A stretch of 64,000 bases of DNA, from NCBI GenBank assembly GCA_963921825.1, contig OY997594.1:8127001-8191000 (forward strand), written 5' to 3'. The notes below the pieces were generated by a model. That model had not been told where the DNA came from. It was given only the letters and a program-made list of their open reading frames with translations, and ran no database searches. The translations under genes and the position numbers were made by a program. This DNA comes from Erodium maritimum (lineage: Eukaryota; Streptophyta; Magnoliopsida; Geraniales; Geraniaceae). Positions 24,642 through 36,653 of the stretch are shown piece after piece (position 1 is the first letter of the stretch; every line of letters begins with the position of its first letter).

Positions 24642-25876
24642 TTTTTTTTTGAGAGAAATGACAATATTATTAAATAGATAATAGGATATTGGGTCTCTCG
24701 AACGACAGAACCCTTACACTTTCATAACAGAAAGAAACAGAAACCGAAACATAAATACTGAGAAGTAAATGGTGCTCATATGCATAGAGGCGGTCGGGGG
24801 GTGAACTGTTGTAGCATCCGAAAATACCTATACAGTATACGCCAACCAAAACGTACTGGTCGAGCAGACCAGGTGATAACTGAACGATGGTGGACCGATG
24901 ACATCCTCGGTAAGTCAACGTGCGTCGTCCTCCCTTAAATGATAGTAGTAGGGCTCCTGAACGCGGGATTGCTGACTCCGAAGTGGTAGGGAAGCATCTT
25001 CTCGACTGTTGGCAGAACCATTGCCGCCAAACTGCCAGAAATGGTAAACAGTCGATCAAACCCTTCCTGGGGTTCCAGGTACTCATTCCTGGAGGCGGGG
25101 GTGCTTATAGCCCCCCGCCACTGCATGTGATGACCCCTCGGACTCCTCCGAGGGCTCCTCCTTCGCATCCGCCATCAAGCCCAGGCCCGTACCAGCAGCA
25201 CCCGAAACCCTAGGCTGCATTGCTTCTGGTTGTAGAACCGTCGGCGCCATGCCCTTTTTGATACGCCACGTCGCCGCCTCCGGGGACTCCGATTCCGTGT
25301 CAACCGTAGCCGACGAGATCACAATCGGGATGAGGGCCGCCCCATCCCGGAGCGACTCCTCAGACACCACCTCCGCGCGCAGCGTCTCCCCCTCCGCCAT
25401 GGCCGGACGACGACGAAGCTTCAGTCGGGGGCCCACGGCCTGCACGCGACGAGGTCGTCGTCCCACCTCCCGGCCGTGCACTATCGGTGCCACCGCCGAG
25501 AACGTCAGCCCCTCCGCCGACCTGCATGGAGACCAGTCCGTCGGGGAGGATAACGCCGGCGATGCTACCGGCCTCTCCGTCTCCTCCAGCCACTCCTGGT
25601 CCTCCTCGCTCCTCGCAACCACCGCCGACCCAATCTCCGATCGTCCCAAGTGGTTGCCCTGCAAAAACCGATCCCCATCATCGATGGTTCGCAGCGGCCC
25701 CAGACTGCCCGGTTGCCGTGCCTCTCCTCTCACCCCACTCCCTGGATCACCAGCCGAGGGGGACACCGACCTCTCCATGGATGAAGACGAGTTCATGATC
25801 GCTTCGGCCGAGAAGTCGCAAAATCGCAAAGCCCTAATCATGCCCCAGCAAGGCTGTGGCGAAGGCTGCGTCTTTC
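24642..25876 (-). mobile_element. LINE-like retroposon family B, copy 2
   Basis: Minus-strand element whose A-tail shows as a T run at 24642-24650, with a GC-rich 5' half (25090-25876). A 7-bp direct repeat, TCAAGTA, flanks it at 24635-24641 and 25877-25883. The 3' half matches the copy at 1-568. A 265-codon minus-strand frame (25083-25880) covers the GC-rich half but begins at the element edge, is rich in Ser/Pro/Arg/Glu, has no recognisable domain and overlaps long frames on the other strand. I treat it as composition-driven rather than a gene. There is no reverse transcriptase. Confidence 0.6.
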
Positions 25877-26277
25877 TCAAGTACTTATTGAATACACTTC
25901 AAATTAATATTATAAAAAATAATATATTTACAAATTTATGAAGCCTATTGTTAAATTAATTTTAAAATCTTTTTTTCTTTTTATTTTGAAATATTTTTTT
26001 ATTTTATAAAATTTGAGTTAGATTCTTTTTAAATTTGAAATTTTCTTGTGTTCTTGTTTTACAATTACTTTAATTTAAAATTATCTTATAATTTTTTATT
26101 TTATATAAAAATAAAATAGTATTTTTTTCTTCAAAATAAGTATAGGGTTTACGCAACAGAGAGGCTTCATGTGTTCAGCACTATGCCAGAAGCACCGACC
26201 CACTAGGCTGTGGTTGTGGCTGTTTCAAAATCAAACTGAGGGAGATTCAAGGAAATCTCGGTGAGTCTATCTTCATT

Positions 26278-27528
26278 ATGATTCATTTTCTCTGTTCAAG
26301 TTCAAGATCTGCGTTTCTCCAAAGTAGGGTTCTTAGGAGTACCCAACTCTTTGAGCTGCGATTCGATTTTGTTCAACTTTGCTGCCATCAGACTCATCCA
26401 CTTATTAGTAATTTCAGCGTTGTTAGATCATTCGCGTCAAAGGGTTTATCAAACTCTGATGAACTACAAGATTCGCTTAGTTCCAGTGCCTCTTACCTGG
26501 TGAAATCATGTGGTCTGTCTACAGAAAATGCAATTAGTGTTCGCAAGTATAATAAACTTGATCTTAAGAACCCAGAAAAAGCGGATTCAGTACTAAGGTT
26601 TTTCAGGGACCATGGATTCACAGATGCCCACATTACCAGGTTTGCTAGAAAATGTTCCCAATTGCTTCGAGCTGATCCAGACAAGAACCTTAAACCAAAG
26701 TTTGAGTTTTTCTATTCTAAGGGGATTTCAAGATCAGAGCTTCCAATCATTTTAGCTTCAAACCCGACTTTATTGCGAAGGAGTCTTGAGAATAACCTCA
26801 TTCCTTCGTTTAATTTCCTCAAGAGTGTCAGTTGCCTTGATGATCACAAGGTTATAATGGCTTTGAGACACTGGAAAAGGAGTTCGGGTACAAAAGCCTC
26901 AAATTCTTCTATGCAAGACAATCTTGTTCCGAACCTAGCACTTCTGAGGGGACTTGGAGTGCCTCAGGCTTCCATTTCCATGTTGCTGACTTGCTATCTA
27001 GTTACAACTTGCTGTGAACCCACTGAATTTGGCGAGCTTGTTCATAAAGTGAAGGAAATGGGGTTCAGCCCCGATCGAACATCGTTCGTTGCAGCACTCC
27101 ATGTGGTTTCCACGGTGACAGAGCCTAGATGGGAGTCTAAAATTGAGGTTTATAGGAGGTATGGTTTGCCTAGGGAGGATGTGCTTTCTGCATTTAGGAA
27201 ATGTCCTTGGTTCATGCTTGCATCGGAGAAGAAGATTGAGATGGTGCTTGACTTTGTTATTAACAAGATGGGTTGGTCTACACAGGATATTGCTACATGT
27301 CCAACCATTCTCTCTCTTAGTTTGGAAAAGAGGATCATCCCCAGATGCTACGTTTGTTATGTTCTGTCATCAAAGGGTATAATCAAGAAAGATGTAAAGT
27401 TAAGTACTTTATTTCTGCATACAGAAAAGGATTTTCTTCAAAAGTTTGTGACCAAATATGGGGAAGATGTTCCTGAGTTATTGGATGTGTATCAAGGGAA
27501 GATTAATCCTCTGGAAGCAACAGTTTAG
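26278..27528 (+). CDS. mTERF family protein, tandem copy 2
   Basis: Single-exon frame of 416 residues with a putative N-terminal organelle transit peptide (about residues 1-55, Arg/Ser/Phe-rich, ending near 'RSFAS') followed by mTERF repeats. Wording is shared nearly end to end with 21637-22860 and 55438-56688, including the identical ending 'YQGKINPLEATV'. The 100 bases before the start match the corresponding region of the other two genes, including 'ctcggtgagt', so the duplication included the promoter-proximal DNA. Differences are scattered substitutions without frameshift, which suggests all three copies have been kept under selection. The specific function is unknown. Confidence 0.92.
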   Translation: MIHFLCSSSRSAFLQSRVLRSTQLFELRFDFVQLCCHQTHPLISNFSVVRSFASKGLSNSDELQDSLSSSASYLVKSCGLSTENAISVRKYNKLDLKNPEKADSVLRFFRDHGFTDAHITRFARKCSQLLRADPDKNLKPKFEFFYSKGISRSELPIILASNPTLLRRSLENNLIPSFNFLKSVSCLDDHKVIMALRHWKRSSGTKASNSSMQDNLVPNLALLRGLGVPQASISMLLTCYLVTTCCEPTEFGELVHKVKEMGFSPDRTSFVAALHVVSTVTEPRWESKIEVYRRYGLPREDVLSAFRKCPWFMLASEKKIEMVLDFVINKMGWSTQDIATCPTILSLSLEKRIIPRCYVCYVLSSKGIIKKDVKLSTLFLHTEKDFLQKFVTKYGEDVPELLDVYQGKINPLEATV

Positions 27529-28063
27529 ACATTTCAAGGTCAGTTCAAACTAAGATTAGTAACCTCAGCATACAAAAGTTTAGGCATTTTCTACATTATT
27601 TCATGAGCTTAGTGATTTTTGTTTGTTTTGGAGTATGGTATATCTTTAAGCTATAAAGGTTGATGGGAACTGTGACTGTACTGAAGGTTTTGTTTGAGTG
27701 ACTAAACTTGTAGTTATTTGATTCCTAACAGGCTATTCAATTATTGAAACAAAAACTTGTAGTTATTTGACATGCTTTTTAGGTGATCGTAGTTGTGCAA
27801 AATTTGCCTACCTTTACAGTGATAATAGAGACAGTGATTGCACTAAACCCTTAAAAGGTTAATCGATTATGGATGTCCAACGAATATGGGTGTGCATTCT
27901 GTTATCAGTTCGATTGGTAATGATTTTCTTTGAGCTATCAAGATATTAAATTAGCTAACGTATTAAATTGTTCCATTATAGTTAATAGTCAATCAAATCA
28001 TATTCATATAATTAGACGGTTGAAATCCATTGTCTCTATTGTTAGATAGCGAGGCAAGCGAAG
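27529..28063. other. mTERF gene 2 3' flank with a dispersed repeat
   Basis: 27700-27920 shares phrases with 30120-30310 (both have 'gaaacaaaaactt', 'acaatagagacaatgattg' or its variant, and 'gttatggatgtc') and partly with 57290-57350 ('cttatggatgtccaacgaat'). This is either a dispersed repeat or the remains of duplicated mTERF flanks. No gene is seen. Confidence 0.4.
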
Positions 28064-29585
28064 TTTTTTTTTGATCAGCAAGTTTTTTTTTATAAAAGAG
28101 ACAAGTTTTCAAACTGAAAACAAGCCCAAGGGCGAACCCTCAAATCACAAACAAGGAGTATGTCGAAACACCTCAACCAGTACAAACAACCCATTACAGG
28201 GTACAAACCAGGGCTTAATCCCTAAATTTAACAAACATGAAGTGAACCAAACTAAAGGAACCTGAAGCCAACAAGGGCTTAACCATACAAACCCCAGAAA
28301 ACAGAACCTAACAGCCAGTAAGGGCAAAGGTAACACTAAACCAAACACTCAAAAACGGGTCTAAACACACCCGGAATTTACTAACTTGAAGACCAGTAGA
28401 AAACCTCAACGGAAGCTCAGGTCCGGCAGAAAATCAGCAACCAAACCCTCACCAAAGAAACCACCAGCAGAGCAAAACACCTTCAGAAATCACAAAAACA
28501 TAACCACCTATCCCTAACTCCAATCTGTACTCAACTCCAAACAGGGCACCGCGCCATAACACCTCACGGCGGCCAACACCTATAACCGTGAGGCCCCAAC
28601 CAACAAATGTGATTGGGGGGAGGAGAAGTACAGATCGAGGGGAAGGGAGAAAGTGGGGTACCTGAATCTGCAAAGATGAAGGGGAGATCCAGCCACGAGG
28701 GTCCAAGAGCCGCTACACGAGGAGAACCGCAACCATCAATCCCTGGAGTTGAAAAGTCGACCCACTCCAATTCTTCCTCGACATGTTCTGGGGCTAGAAG
28801 AAAAGGCGAGTTGCTGAATCCCAAGGCCCAAACTGGTCAGCAACATAACGGACGAAGGACAGATCCGCACCAATCTTCTACCCAGGCGAGTGAAGAAAGA
28901 CGTCTCACTCAAAGTCCACGCGACCCCGCTGAGGAGAGGAGAAGAATCGCCAAAATCACTGCTCCGCTAGTCCCTTCTTCTTCAACAATCGGTGACCAGC
29001 AACCCAAACCCCAACGAATGTCGTCTTGAAGAGCCAACTGGGGCCAACACCTCCAGAGGCGAGAGTGAAGCAGATCTGAGACCAGAGGTCCAGATCTGCG
29101 CGCGTCGATAAAGAAACAGACAGTGTAGCACCCTCCGCCCCTCACCGGAGCGCCTCTCGCAACTCCTCAGTACGACAGTCCACCGAAGATCCAGGAAAGG
29201 CCAGATATGAGACTTGAGGAACTAAACTGGAAGAAGAAAAGCCAAAACGAGAGGACCGGAGCAAAGTCGAAGAAGGATAAACTTCGCCAAGTAAAAGATT
29301 GGTAGCCAAAACCAGATCTACGATGTTCCTCATCGGAATCGAAAGAGGAACAAGTAGATCTGGTTATAAACGTCGTCGGAGACGAAGAAGAGCGGCTGTA
29401 AACGGGGGGAGAAAAGGAAGCAAAAGGAAGAGAAGCAAAATACGAAAGGGGGAAAGCCACCTGCGTCGTCCCTAGTTCCAAAGGAGACCAGTTCGGGCGC
29501 CGGCGACATCGGAAAGCACGGCTAGGGTTGGGTTTTAGAGGGAGGGCAGAGCGAGACGTGTTTTAGAAAGAGGGTGTGGTTGTGG
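28064..29585 (-). mobile_element. LINE-like retroposon family A, copy A3
   Basis: Minus-strand element of about 1.5 kb. Its A-tail appears as the T run at 28064-28072, next to 'gatcagcaag', matching the 'ttgctgat' plus A-run end of copy A4. The duplication AGCGAAG (extendable through T residues) lies at 28057-28063 and 29586-29592. The 5' half is GC-rich with 'ccaaccctagccg' at the start. There is no reverse transcriptase. Frames on either strand have no recognisable domain. Confidence 0.65.
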
Positions 29586-29592
29586 AGCGAAG

Positions 29593-30533
29593 TTTAGAAC
29601 ACCAATTCGACCATTTGGGGCGTGGAATACCAAGTCAGCGGGGAATTTGGTTGGGCCACCCCGCCTTGCTGGACGCCGGTGCTGATAGTTTTAAAAAATC
29701 CTTTCTTGATTGTTTCTTCTCTAGAAATCACAACGAGGAATTTTTTTCTAATTTTCCACAGAACCTAAAAACTGCCAACATACACATATGCTAGGTTTCT
29801 GTTTCAGAATAGTGTACTAAACAAAATGGTCCTTTTTAAATTTTAATTCTATGGAAGTAAAAAGAAATAATATTGTGGAAGAAATATCTGATTTTGTTAT
29901 TAGTGTTCAAAATATTTTTGAATGAAATTCAAGTCTGCCAGAATTTCGTGTTATCCGAATTATTGGGATATAAAGTCCAATCGATCCCTCTTTTCTTTTT
30001 CGGTTTCATCTCTATTTGTTCATTTTGGAGATGTTGGTGGGGATCGGGGCTGAGATGGGCACGAGTACCCCCATACCAAACCCGCCCATTGTCATTCCTA
30101 AGACAATAATTGATACGTTGCACTAACCTTTAACAGGTTAATCAATTGTTTTGAAACAAAAACTTCAATTGGCGTAGTTTTTAGTTTATCCTAGTTATGT
30201 AAAAATAACCTACTTTTGCAATGACAATAGAGACAATGATTGTACTAAATCATTAAACGGTTAGTGAGTTATGGATGTCTAACAAGTATGAGTGTGCTAT
30301 CTATTAGAGCATGCATAGAGGCCCATAGCATATGAGATCATGATTTGAGGATCATATAGTGACTAAGATGGGTTGTGATGTGACATGATTTGTAGAGATA
30401 TTTGATTTTTGTTCATTTTCTCGATTCGAAGTGTAAATCAATGTTTTTTTTTTGTGATCAAAGACATTAAATAAATTATTTAGAACAATACCAATCTAAT
30501 GACTATAAATTTATAAATTTTGAACATCGTTTC
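29593..30533. other. Intergenic DNA left of the large retrotransposon
   Basis: Only short frames are present. 30120-30310 repeats phrases of 27700-27920. The last five bases, GTTTC at 30529-30533, are the left target-site duplication of the element that starts at 30534. Confidence 0.4.
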
Positions 30534-31973
30534 TGACGCCCTGAGAATTAACTCACAAAAAGGGCGCGGCAAGCGCACCGGTCGTCAAGTAGTATTTCGG
30601 TTCAAGTCCGGTTATCGTACCCAAGGGAACAGTAAAACAGTCACTCGATTTAAAATCCGTTATTAATCTGTTTCTGAAAAGAGTTTGTTTTGGTTTTGAA
30701 AATGTAAATAACAGTTTGAAATCTAAAGTAAAATAAACTAAGAGCAGAGTTCAAGTGTTTGTGAAATTCAGGGAAAAAGGCGATCTAAATATGACTATTG
30801 ACTCGCAGGGGTTTGTGTTTACATGTGCAAATAAGGTAAGTTTAAAGGTAACGGAAGTTCTCTCGACTGGTCCTAAACATCTTTCGATCGAATTAAGTCC
30901 CTAGTATAATCTGACTACCTAGTTATTTCTAATCTGGGTGTAGTGAGACATACATCATTACGATTCACGAACTCCTCTAACTTTCGGTTTATACGCCTAT
31001 AGATGTTACACTCGTGTTAACCTAGATTTATTAGAGACTAGATTTAAACCCGAGTTACATAATCCTTAGTCATTTTAGTCACTCTCAGCTTTCGATTATT
31101 GAGTGCTAAAACCTAATCAACTATCAAGTGATCAATTTGATGAAGCATTAAGTTTAAATCATGTAAACATTATCCTAAACACAAATTGCACAATGTACCC
31201 ACAAACTCATTGAATTCATTACTCATATTGCTTCCCCTAGCCCTAGATCACTAGAAATTTAGTTCATGGAGATGAAGGAAGAACACAAAGATGAAAAAGA
31301 ACAAGAGATAAACATAATTGAAAGGTAAAGTTGATACAAAATACCAATTCAATGATGAAACTTCAATAGTTTTGCTTCAATCTTTGTTGCTAAGCACTTC
31401 TCTCTCACCAAAACTCAAACCCTAACTCTCAATCACTCTAAAACTATGCCCAATACAAGTTCTCTCCTTTTCTTAGTGGATGCTCTTCTATATATAGGAC
31501 TTCAAGACCTCTTTCCCTACTCCAAATCGGAATTGGAATAGGTAAATTTGGCTTTTGAATGAGGAAATTTCCTATTTTTATACAGAAAATGGAGCTGGGA
31601 GAAGGTCTAACGCGCGTGGCACGGAGCGTGGTCCGGAATGGGCCCAAAAACGGGCCGGAATGAGGCGCGGAACGTGCTGGAAACCGGCCTGGAATGGGCC
31701 ATAAACCGGGCCGGACTGAGTCCCGTAACGGGCCCCTTCCCGTATCCTAACAGTGACGTTCCCTTGACAAAAGTTGTAGATCTTTGAATTCTCTTTGATT
31801 TGATATATTATATGAAGCAATTTGGAGTTCGTATGAGGGAGTTATGCTCTTCGCAAGATCAGCCAGCTTCCAAAACTCCTAAAACCGGAGTTTCCTCTAT
31901 TTTTGCCCTTTTTTTGATCGAAGCACCTACAAAACACAACGAGAGACAAAGTACGAGTAACGAGGGAAAAGTG
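30534..31973 (-). repeat. 3' LTR of the Athila-like element, main piece
   Basis: This piece matches 48183-50350 once the hAT-type MITE is removed from the latter: same start 'tgacgccctgagaattaact', same 'gagatgaaggaagaacacaa' and same GC-rich 'ggcacggagcgtggtccgg' stretch. It is cut at 31973 by the MULE and resumes at 44331-44423 with 'caccaaattgtacaaccccg'. Frames such as 31578-31820 are LTR sequence, not genes. Confidence 0.85.
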
Positions 31974-32652
31974 GACGATTTATTAAAAAGGCCTTCTGAG
32001 GCTAATTTATTGCAAAAAAACCTTCACATGTTATATGTTTCGTAAAAAGACATCCACTTTATGTTTTCCAATATTACCCTTCTGTAATATTGGAAAAAAA
32101 ACCCTAAATCTCAGCCCCCCTTTTCGCACCCAGAAAACAGCCTGCCGACGACCTCCATATCCAAAAAAAATTCCGGCGTCCACCACGTTCCCCGTCACCG
32201 TCCACCACCGTCCAAAGCCCATTGAGTCCATTTAAGCAATCCTCCAAGTAAGGTAAGCTTGATTTCATCCTAAATTTGAAGATAGTGAATTTCAGTTTTA
32301 TGTTTGAGTCGATCTTCGAATGTAGGAGTGGAAAAACGATAAGTTATGGTTTAATGTGTGTGTAAACGTAGTGAAATAAACAAATGGTAGAATTGGGTGG
32401 AATAGATTAGTATGTCGTAGGTTTTGTAAAGTTTCTGAAATGGTGAACCAGTAGGGCCGATCGGCCTCGGATGGGGAAGACGAGCTGACCGATCGGTCTC
32501 GTATGCACGTGAATATATACGAGCCGGACGGCTGATATGCCAACCGATCGGGTGACCGATCGGATGGGTTATTTGCCGGACGGCTAATTGCATATACTAA
32601 ATCATACTCGATTAGTACAATATGTTCTTATGGGGTTGTAATTGTTACATGA
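31974..32652 (+). promoter_or_regulatory. MULE left arm and MURA upstream region
   Basis: Contains the left terminal inverted repeat and the probable MURA promoter and leader. Four CCGATCGG palindromes lie at about 32457, 32489, 32544 and 32556, with two 'gccggacggct' words beside them. This is the densest cluster of that palindrome in the element. Transposase and host-factor sites of MULEs often lie in such subterminal DNA, but no binding role is shown here. Confidence 0.5.
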
Positions 32653-35094
32653 ATGGGTGAAATTTTAGTCTGTGCTACTTACGGTGGTGAATATAAGCTA
32701 GTGGATGGGAAGTATGATTGGATATCAACAACAAACAATGGTTGTGTTAGCCTTATTGTGGACGATAATACAACGCTGAAGAAAGTGAAGGACCGCCTGT
32801 ATTCCGAAATCGGGGTGAATGAAAGGGAGATAGAACTGAAACTTAATTTTGTAGCTGGTATGCCCAATTTTGTAGGAGTTATCCCAATAGAGAAAATCTA
32901 CGATGATTTCACTCTTCGGGGTTTTGTACTGGAGAACAGAATTATAGGTACCAGAATCGTGTTACGTGTAGAGCTGAGCAAGAAAGATACAGTTTGTGGG
33001 GAAGATGATACTGTTGAACAGGGGGTCAACAATGTACCGGAAGCTGTTGCATATGAGTATGATGAACATGACAATGGGGGGCATGACGCTTATTTTGAAG
33101 TTGGTATTTATAGTGTTGCAGGTAATCCAAATAATGTAAATAACTCAGTTATTCGGCGGAGAGAACGTGATACGGAAGCACAAGCATCATCTCTTACGCC
33201 ACCATCGGTAAGCTTGGACAATATCGAGGAGAACCGTGAAATGGTGGAGTATGTTCATAGAAATGAGGAGTTTCCTGCGAATTCAGTGGATCCAGAACAA
33301 AGCACTGTCGGTTTTAGGGATGGGTCAAGTTTAGTAGTTGGTAAAGAGTTTCCGAACAAGAGAGCATTGATGAGTTATCTGAAAGACATTTCAATTAAGG
33401 GTGATTTTCGGATAAAACGTGATAGATCTTCAAAGACTTTATACATTGCAAAATGTGCTGGTGCTACTTGTGGGTGGAGAGTGCGTGCAGCAAAAGATCG
33501 CGGATCCCGTGAAACGTTCTCCATTAGAACGTATGAGTCTTTACATACTTGTTTGGTTAGTGAACGGAACTCCCGAAAAGGTAAGTTTACTACGGAAGAG
33601 ATTGCGTGTAGGTTGGTAAAAGAAAATAGTGAAGTAGAATATATTCCCAAACCACGTGCCATTCAAAACAATTTGGAGTTGGAGCAGATGGGCTTTTATA
33701 AATACTGGCAATGTTGGAGGGCAAGAACACTGGCGATGATTAAACTTGTAGGGGACCCAGCTTCAAGTTATGGATTACTCCCTGTTTATTTGCAGCAGGT
33801 TCAGAAGATGAATGCAGGTGTAGTAACTCATTTGGAGGTGGATGCGGAGAGTAGATTTAAATATGTTTTCGTAGCATATCGGCCATGCATTGAGGGATTT
33901 AACTATGCCTTGAGAAAAGTAATCTTAGTAGATGGTACGTGGTTGAAGACAAAGTATAAAGGGGTACTGATAATTGCAAGCGGGGAAGATGGTAATGGTC
34001 ACCAATATCTTGTGGCTTGGGCTGTAGTTGACTCGGAGAACAACGAATCATGGAAATGGTTCTTCCAAAAGTTGAGGTCGGAGATCCCGGATGGGGACGA
34101 CTTGGTTATCCTTTCGGATAGACATGTAAGTATCAGCAATGCAGTGTCGATCGTCTACCCAGAAGCCCAACATGGGCATTGTAGGTGGCATCTGACCCAA
34201 AATGTGAGAGAGAAGGTGGGGGCTAAGGAAAAAAACAGGTTATCGAAGTTGTTTCAAGAAGTTGCTGATGCGTACACAATGGAGAGGTTCCATGACAAGT
34301 ACGAGCAACTGAAAAAAATGTACCCGAAGGCGGTGGAATATCTGGAGGAGACAACAATACAACGTTGTCAATGGGCGAGATCTCACTTCGTAGGGTCGCG
34401 GTACAATATAATGACAACGAACGGGGTTGAGTTTATCAACAATGTAATAAGAGAAGCGAGAAAGCTGCCTGTTATAAAGTTGTTGAACAGGATGCAGGAA
34501 AGGGTTACCGAATGCTTCATGCAACGTCTGGATGTGATGAACAGGATACCGAACTCCCATATTGTAACTCCAAAGGTAGAGAAAATCATGTCTGCAAGCA
34601 ACAAGCTAGTCTCGCAGAGGGAAATAACACCACTGAACACACACGGCGAGTATCGGGTGAGGGCTGAACATAATGACGTATTGGTTCATTTAGGGATGAG
34701 GCAATGCAGTTGCCGGGAGTTTGACATAGACAGAATTCCTTGTGCCCATGCCCTAGCGTGTTGTGAGCATGCCAATATAGATCTGTATGACTTGTGCTCG
34801 AACTATTACACGCTATAAAAATGTGCTGAAGCATATTCTGGGACTGTGTACCCAGTGTCCCGTGCAGAAGAGTGGAATATTGATGAATTTGATCGTGAAG
34901 TTCTTATCAATGTTCTTCCTCCAGACTATGAAGCGAAACGCGGGAGACTGCAGGAATGAAGAATTCCTTCAGGAGGTGAGGTTCAACGAGCGACTCAAGC
35001 GGCTCCAAAGCGTCCCAGGAAATGTGGACATTGTGCTACCGTGGGTCACAACAGACGAACATGTCCTTCGCTTCGATCTGCATCTAATGTTTAG
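32653..35094 (+). pseudogene. MURA-type Mutator transposase with two in-frame stops
   Basis: The open part (32653-34818, 721 residues) has an N-terminal domain of about 100 residues, a MuDR/FAR1-type DNA-binding region (about 220-300), the MULE DDE domain with Asp427, Asp489 and Glu593 plus the 'CRWH' motif, and a SWIM zinc finger (C685, C687, C697, H699). The same frame continues past a TAA at 34816-34818 and a TGA at 34957-34959 to a TAG at 35092. That extension has the usual MURA C-terminus, including a 'CGHC..VGHNRRTC' zinc knuckle, so the stops are mutations rather than the natural end. Length to the final stop is 813 codons. The product would cut and paste the element; as read here it lacks the C-terminal knuckle. 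Confidence 0.85.
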
Positions 35095-35535
35095 GGTAGG
35101 TATGTTTCCATTTATGATAGACTGTGTGTATTTATTTATTCCTGAATATGGTACTATTTGCTGAGTATACTTTGTTTGATTTGCATGTGTTGAATGCATT
35201 TCCATTTCCATTACATGTGAGGAATGCATTTATGTTTGGGATAGGAACTAGGATAGTGGTGTATTTGCATGAAGCCGATCGGCAATGGGTGTCGCCGAAC
35301 GGCTTAATTGTGAAAAAATAAGATCTGTTATGTTGCCCGATCGGTCAAGGATGTTGTCCCAGACGGCACCGAATGGGGTAACAACTCATATAACCAAACA
35401 TCGTTCAAATACCACGAGTCACATGTAGATTCAACTTAAACGGTAAACACATTACAACCCTACTTTATTACCACAAAGACTCTCATATGGAGTTGAAAAT
35501 TTGAGGTCTTTGTGTCCGATACAAACTAACCCATA
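35095..35535. other. MULE spacer downstream of MURA
   Basis: Non-coding spacer between the convergent MURA and small-gene regions. It holds CCGATCGG palindromes at about 35275 and 35337 with 'cgaacggc' and 'ccagacggcacc' words nearby. Polyadenylation signals for both sides would be expected here, but I cannot assign them. Confidence 0.4.
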
Positions 35536-35805
35536 TTACCAACGGGTAGTTAGCTCGTCTTGGTGAGTGAAGGACAAGACGAAGTGTCGAAGTCCTTCGA
35601 GCTGCTCCAACACGATACGCGCATTATTCTCGTCTGCATATGTCCATCCAGTTCTATTCGTCTGTCTCAGCTCGTCCATCAGTGCATCAGCCTTCACTGA
35701 AACCTGAAGAAGACTTATCCTAATCTTCTGGAGCTTATCCAGCCTCTCCTTGTGTTCAAGTTCAACACGCTGTGTTGTAATGATGTTTCGTAAAGGTGCA
35801 GACAT
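35536..35805 (-). CDS. Small coiled-coil-like protein S1a (MULE accessory family 1)
   Basis: 89-residue minus-strand frame, related to S1b and S1c. It opens with 'MSAPLRNI' (S1b: 'MFAPLRDI'), followed by an acidic, Leu-rich helix-forming stretch with 'LQKIRISLLQV' aligned to 'LQQLKISLQRV' and 'LHQIKVSLQRV', and ends near 'LEGLRHFVLSFT'. S1a is longer, with about 17 extra residues before the C-terminal helix and a short tail after SFT. A TATA box (minus-strand TATAAAA) lies at 35847-35853, about 45 bases before the start. The spacing of hydrophobic residues suggests a coiled coil. I do not recognise the family. Its position inside a MULE suggests a role in transposition or in escaping silencing, which is inference. 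Confidence 0.6.
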   Translation of the reverse strand: MSAPLRNIITTQRVELEHKERLDKLQKIRISLLQVSVKADALMDELRQTNRTGWTYADENNARIVLEQLEGLRHFVLSFTHQDELTTRW

Positions 35806-35949
35806 TGTGGATGAAGTGAGTAGTGAGTGAAGAGGGTTGAAGTGAGTTTTATAGGCGTGGTGAGGTCCATAAATGTAAGTTGTGTGGTGGGTTCCATTAA
35901 TATGGGGTTGGGGGTTGTTGGGAAAACTTCATTTGTGGTTGTGATGACT

Positions 35950-36540
35950 TAATTTGATGGAGGAATGGCCCCAAACGGCGCCTGATGGGGCAAAAATTAG
36001 GGTTTGTTGAAGTCGGCTGGAGGGATGTCCCCAAACGGCGCCGGATGAGGTCAGTATTAGGGTTAGGTGTAGGGTTGGTCTCAGACTGCGCCGGATGAGG
36101 TCAATATTAGGGTTTATTGAAGTCGGATGGAGGGATGGCCCCATACGGCGCCAGATGAGGTCAGTATTAGGGTTAGGTGTAGGGTTGTTCTCAGACTGCG
36201 TCGGATGAGGTCAGTATTAGGGTTTGTTGAAGTCGGATGGAGGGATGGCCCCAAACGGCGCCGGATGAGGTCAGTATTAGGGTTAGGTGTAGGGTTGTTC
36301 TCAGACTACGCCGGATGAGGTGTCAAACAGCGCCGTATGGTGTCAATCAGACATAGGGAGGTCTCAAACAGCGCCGGATGAGGTCAATATTTGATTTTGG
36401 TGTAGGGTTGGTCTCAGACAGCGCCAGGTGAGGTGTCAAACAACGTCGTAGGGTGTCAATCGGACAGATGGGGGTCCCAAACAGCGCCGTATGGGGCCAA
36501 TCGGACAGATGGATGGACCCATCCCGCGCCGTTTGGGGAC
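35950..36540. repeat. 110-bp tandem repeat array with CAGTATTAG words
   Basis: Units begin at 'ggagggatg' near 36019, 36129 and 36239, a 110-base period, with degraded partial units on both sides. Each unit contains half-units built on a GGCGCC-centred word ('aaacggcgccggatgagg') followed by 'tcagtattaggg'. CAGTATTAG occurs at 36052, 36162, 36212 and 36272 and a CAATATTAG variant at 36102. The array lies between S1a and S1b and has no coding frame of its own. Confidence 0.8.
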
Positions 36541-36653
36541 CAATTCCTATTGTTTATTTGTTGGAAGGTCCCATTCAATTAACATTCAACGACAAACATT
36601 ACAGCCCTAATGATTACCACAAAGCCTCACATCTGGAAAATGGAAATGGTCTC

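Noticed and set aside
25083..25941. Long overlapping frames on both strands (265 and 230 codons)
   Set aside because: They lie in the GC-rich half of a LINE-like retroposon, run to its edges and beyond, are low-complexity and have no domain.
34787..35164. 125-codon plus-strand frame after MURA
   Set aside because: It is out of frame with the MURA C-terminus, which reads on in the transposase frame through two stops up to the zinc knuckle.
36127..36318. 63-codon plus-strand frame
   Set aside because: It runs through the 110-bp tandem array and reflects repeat structure.
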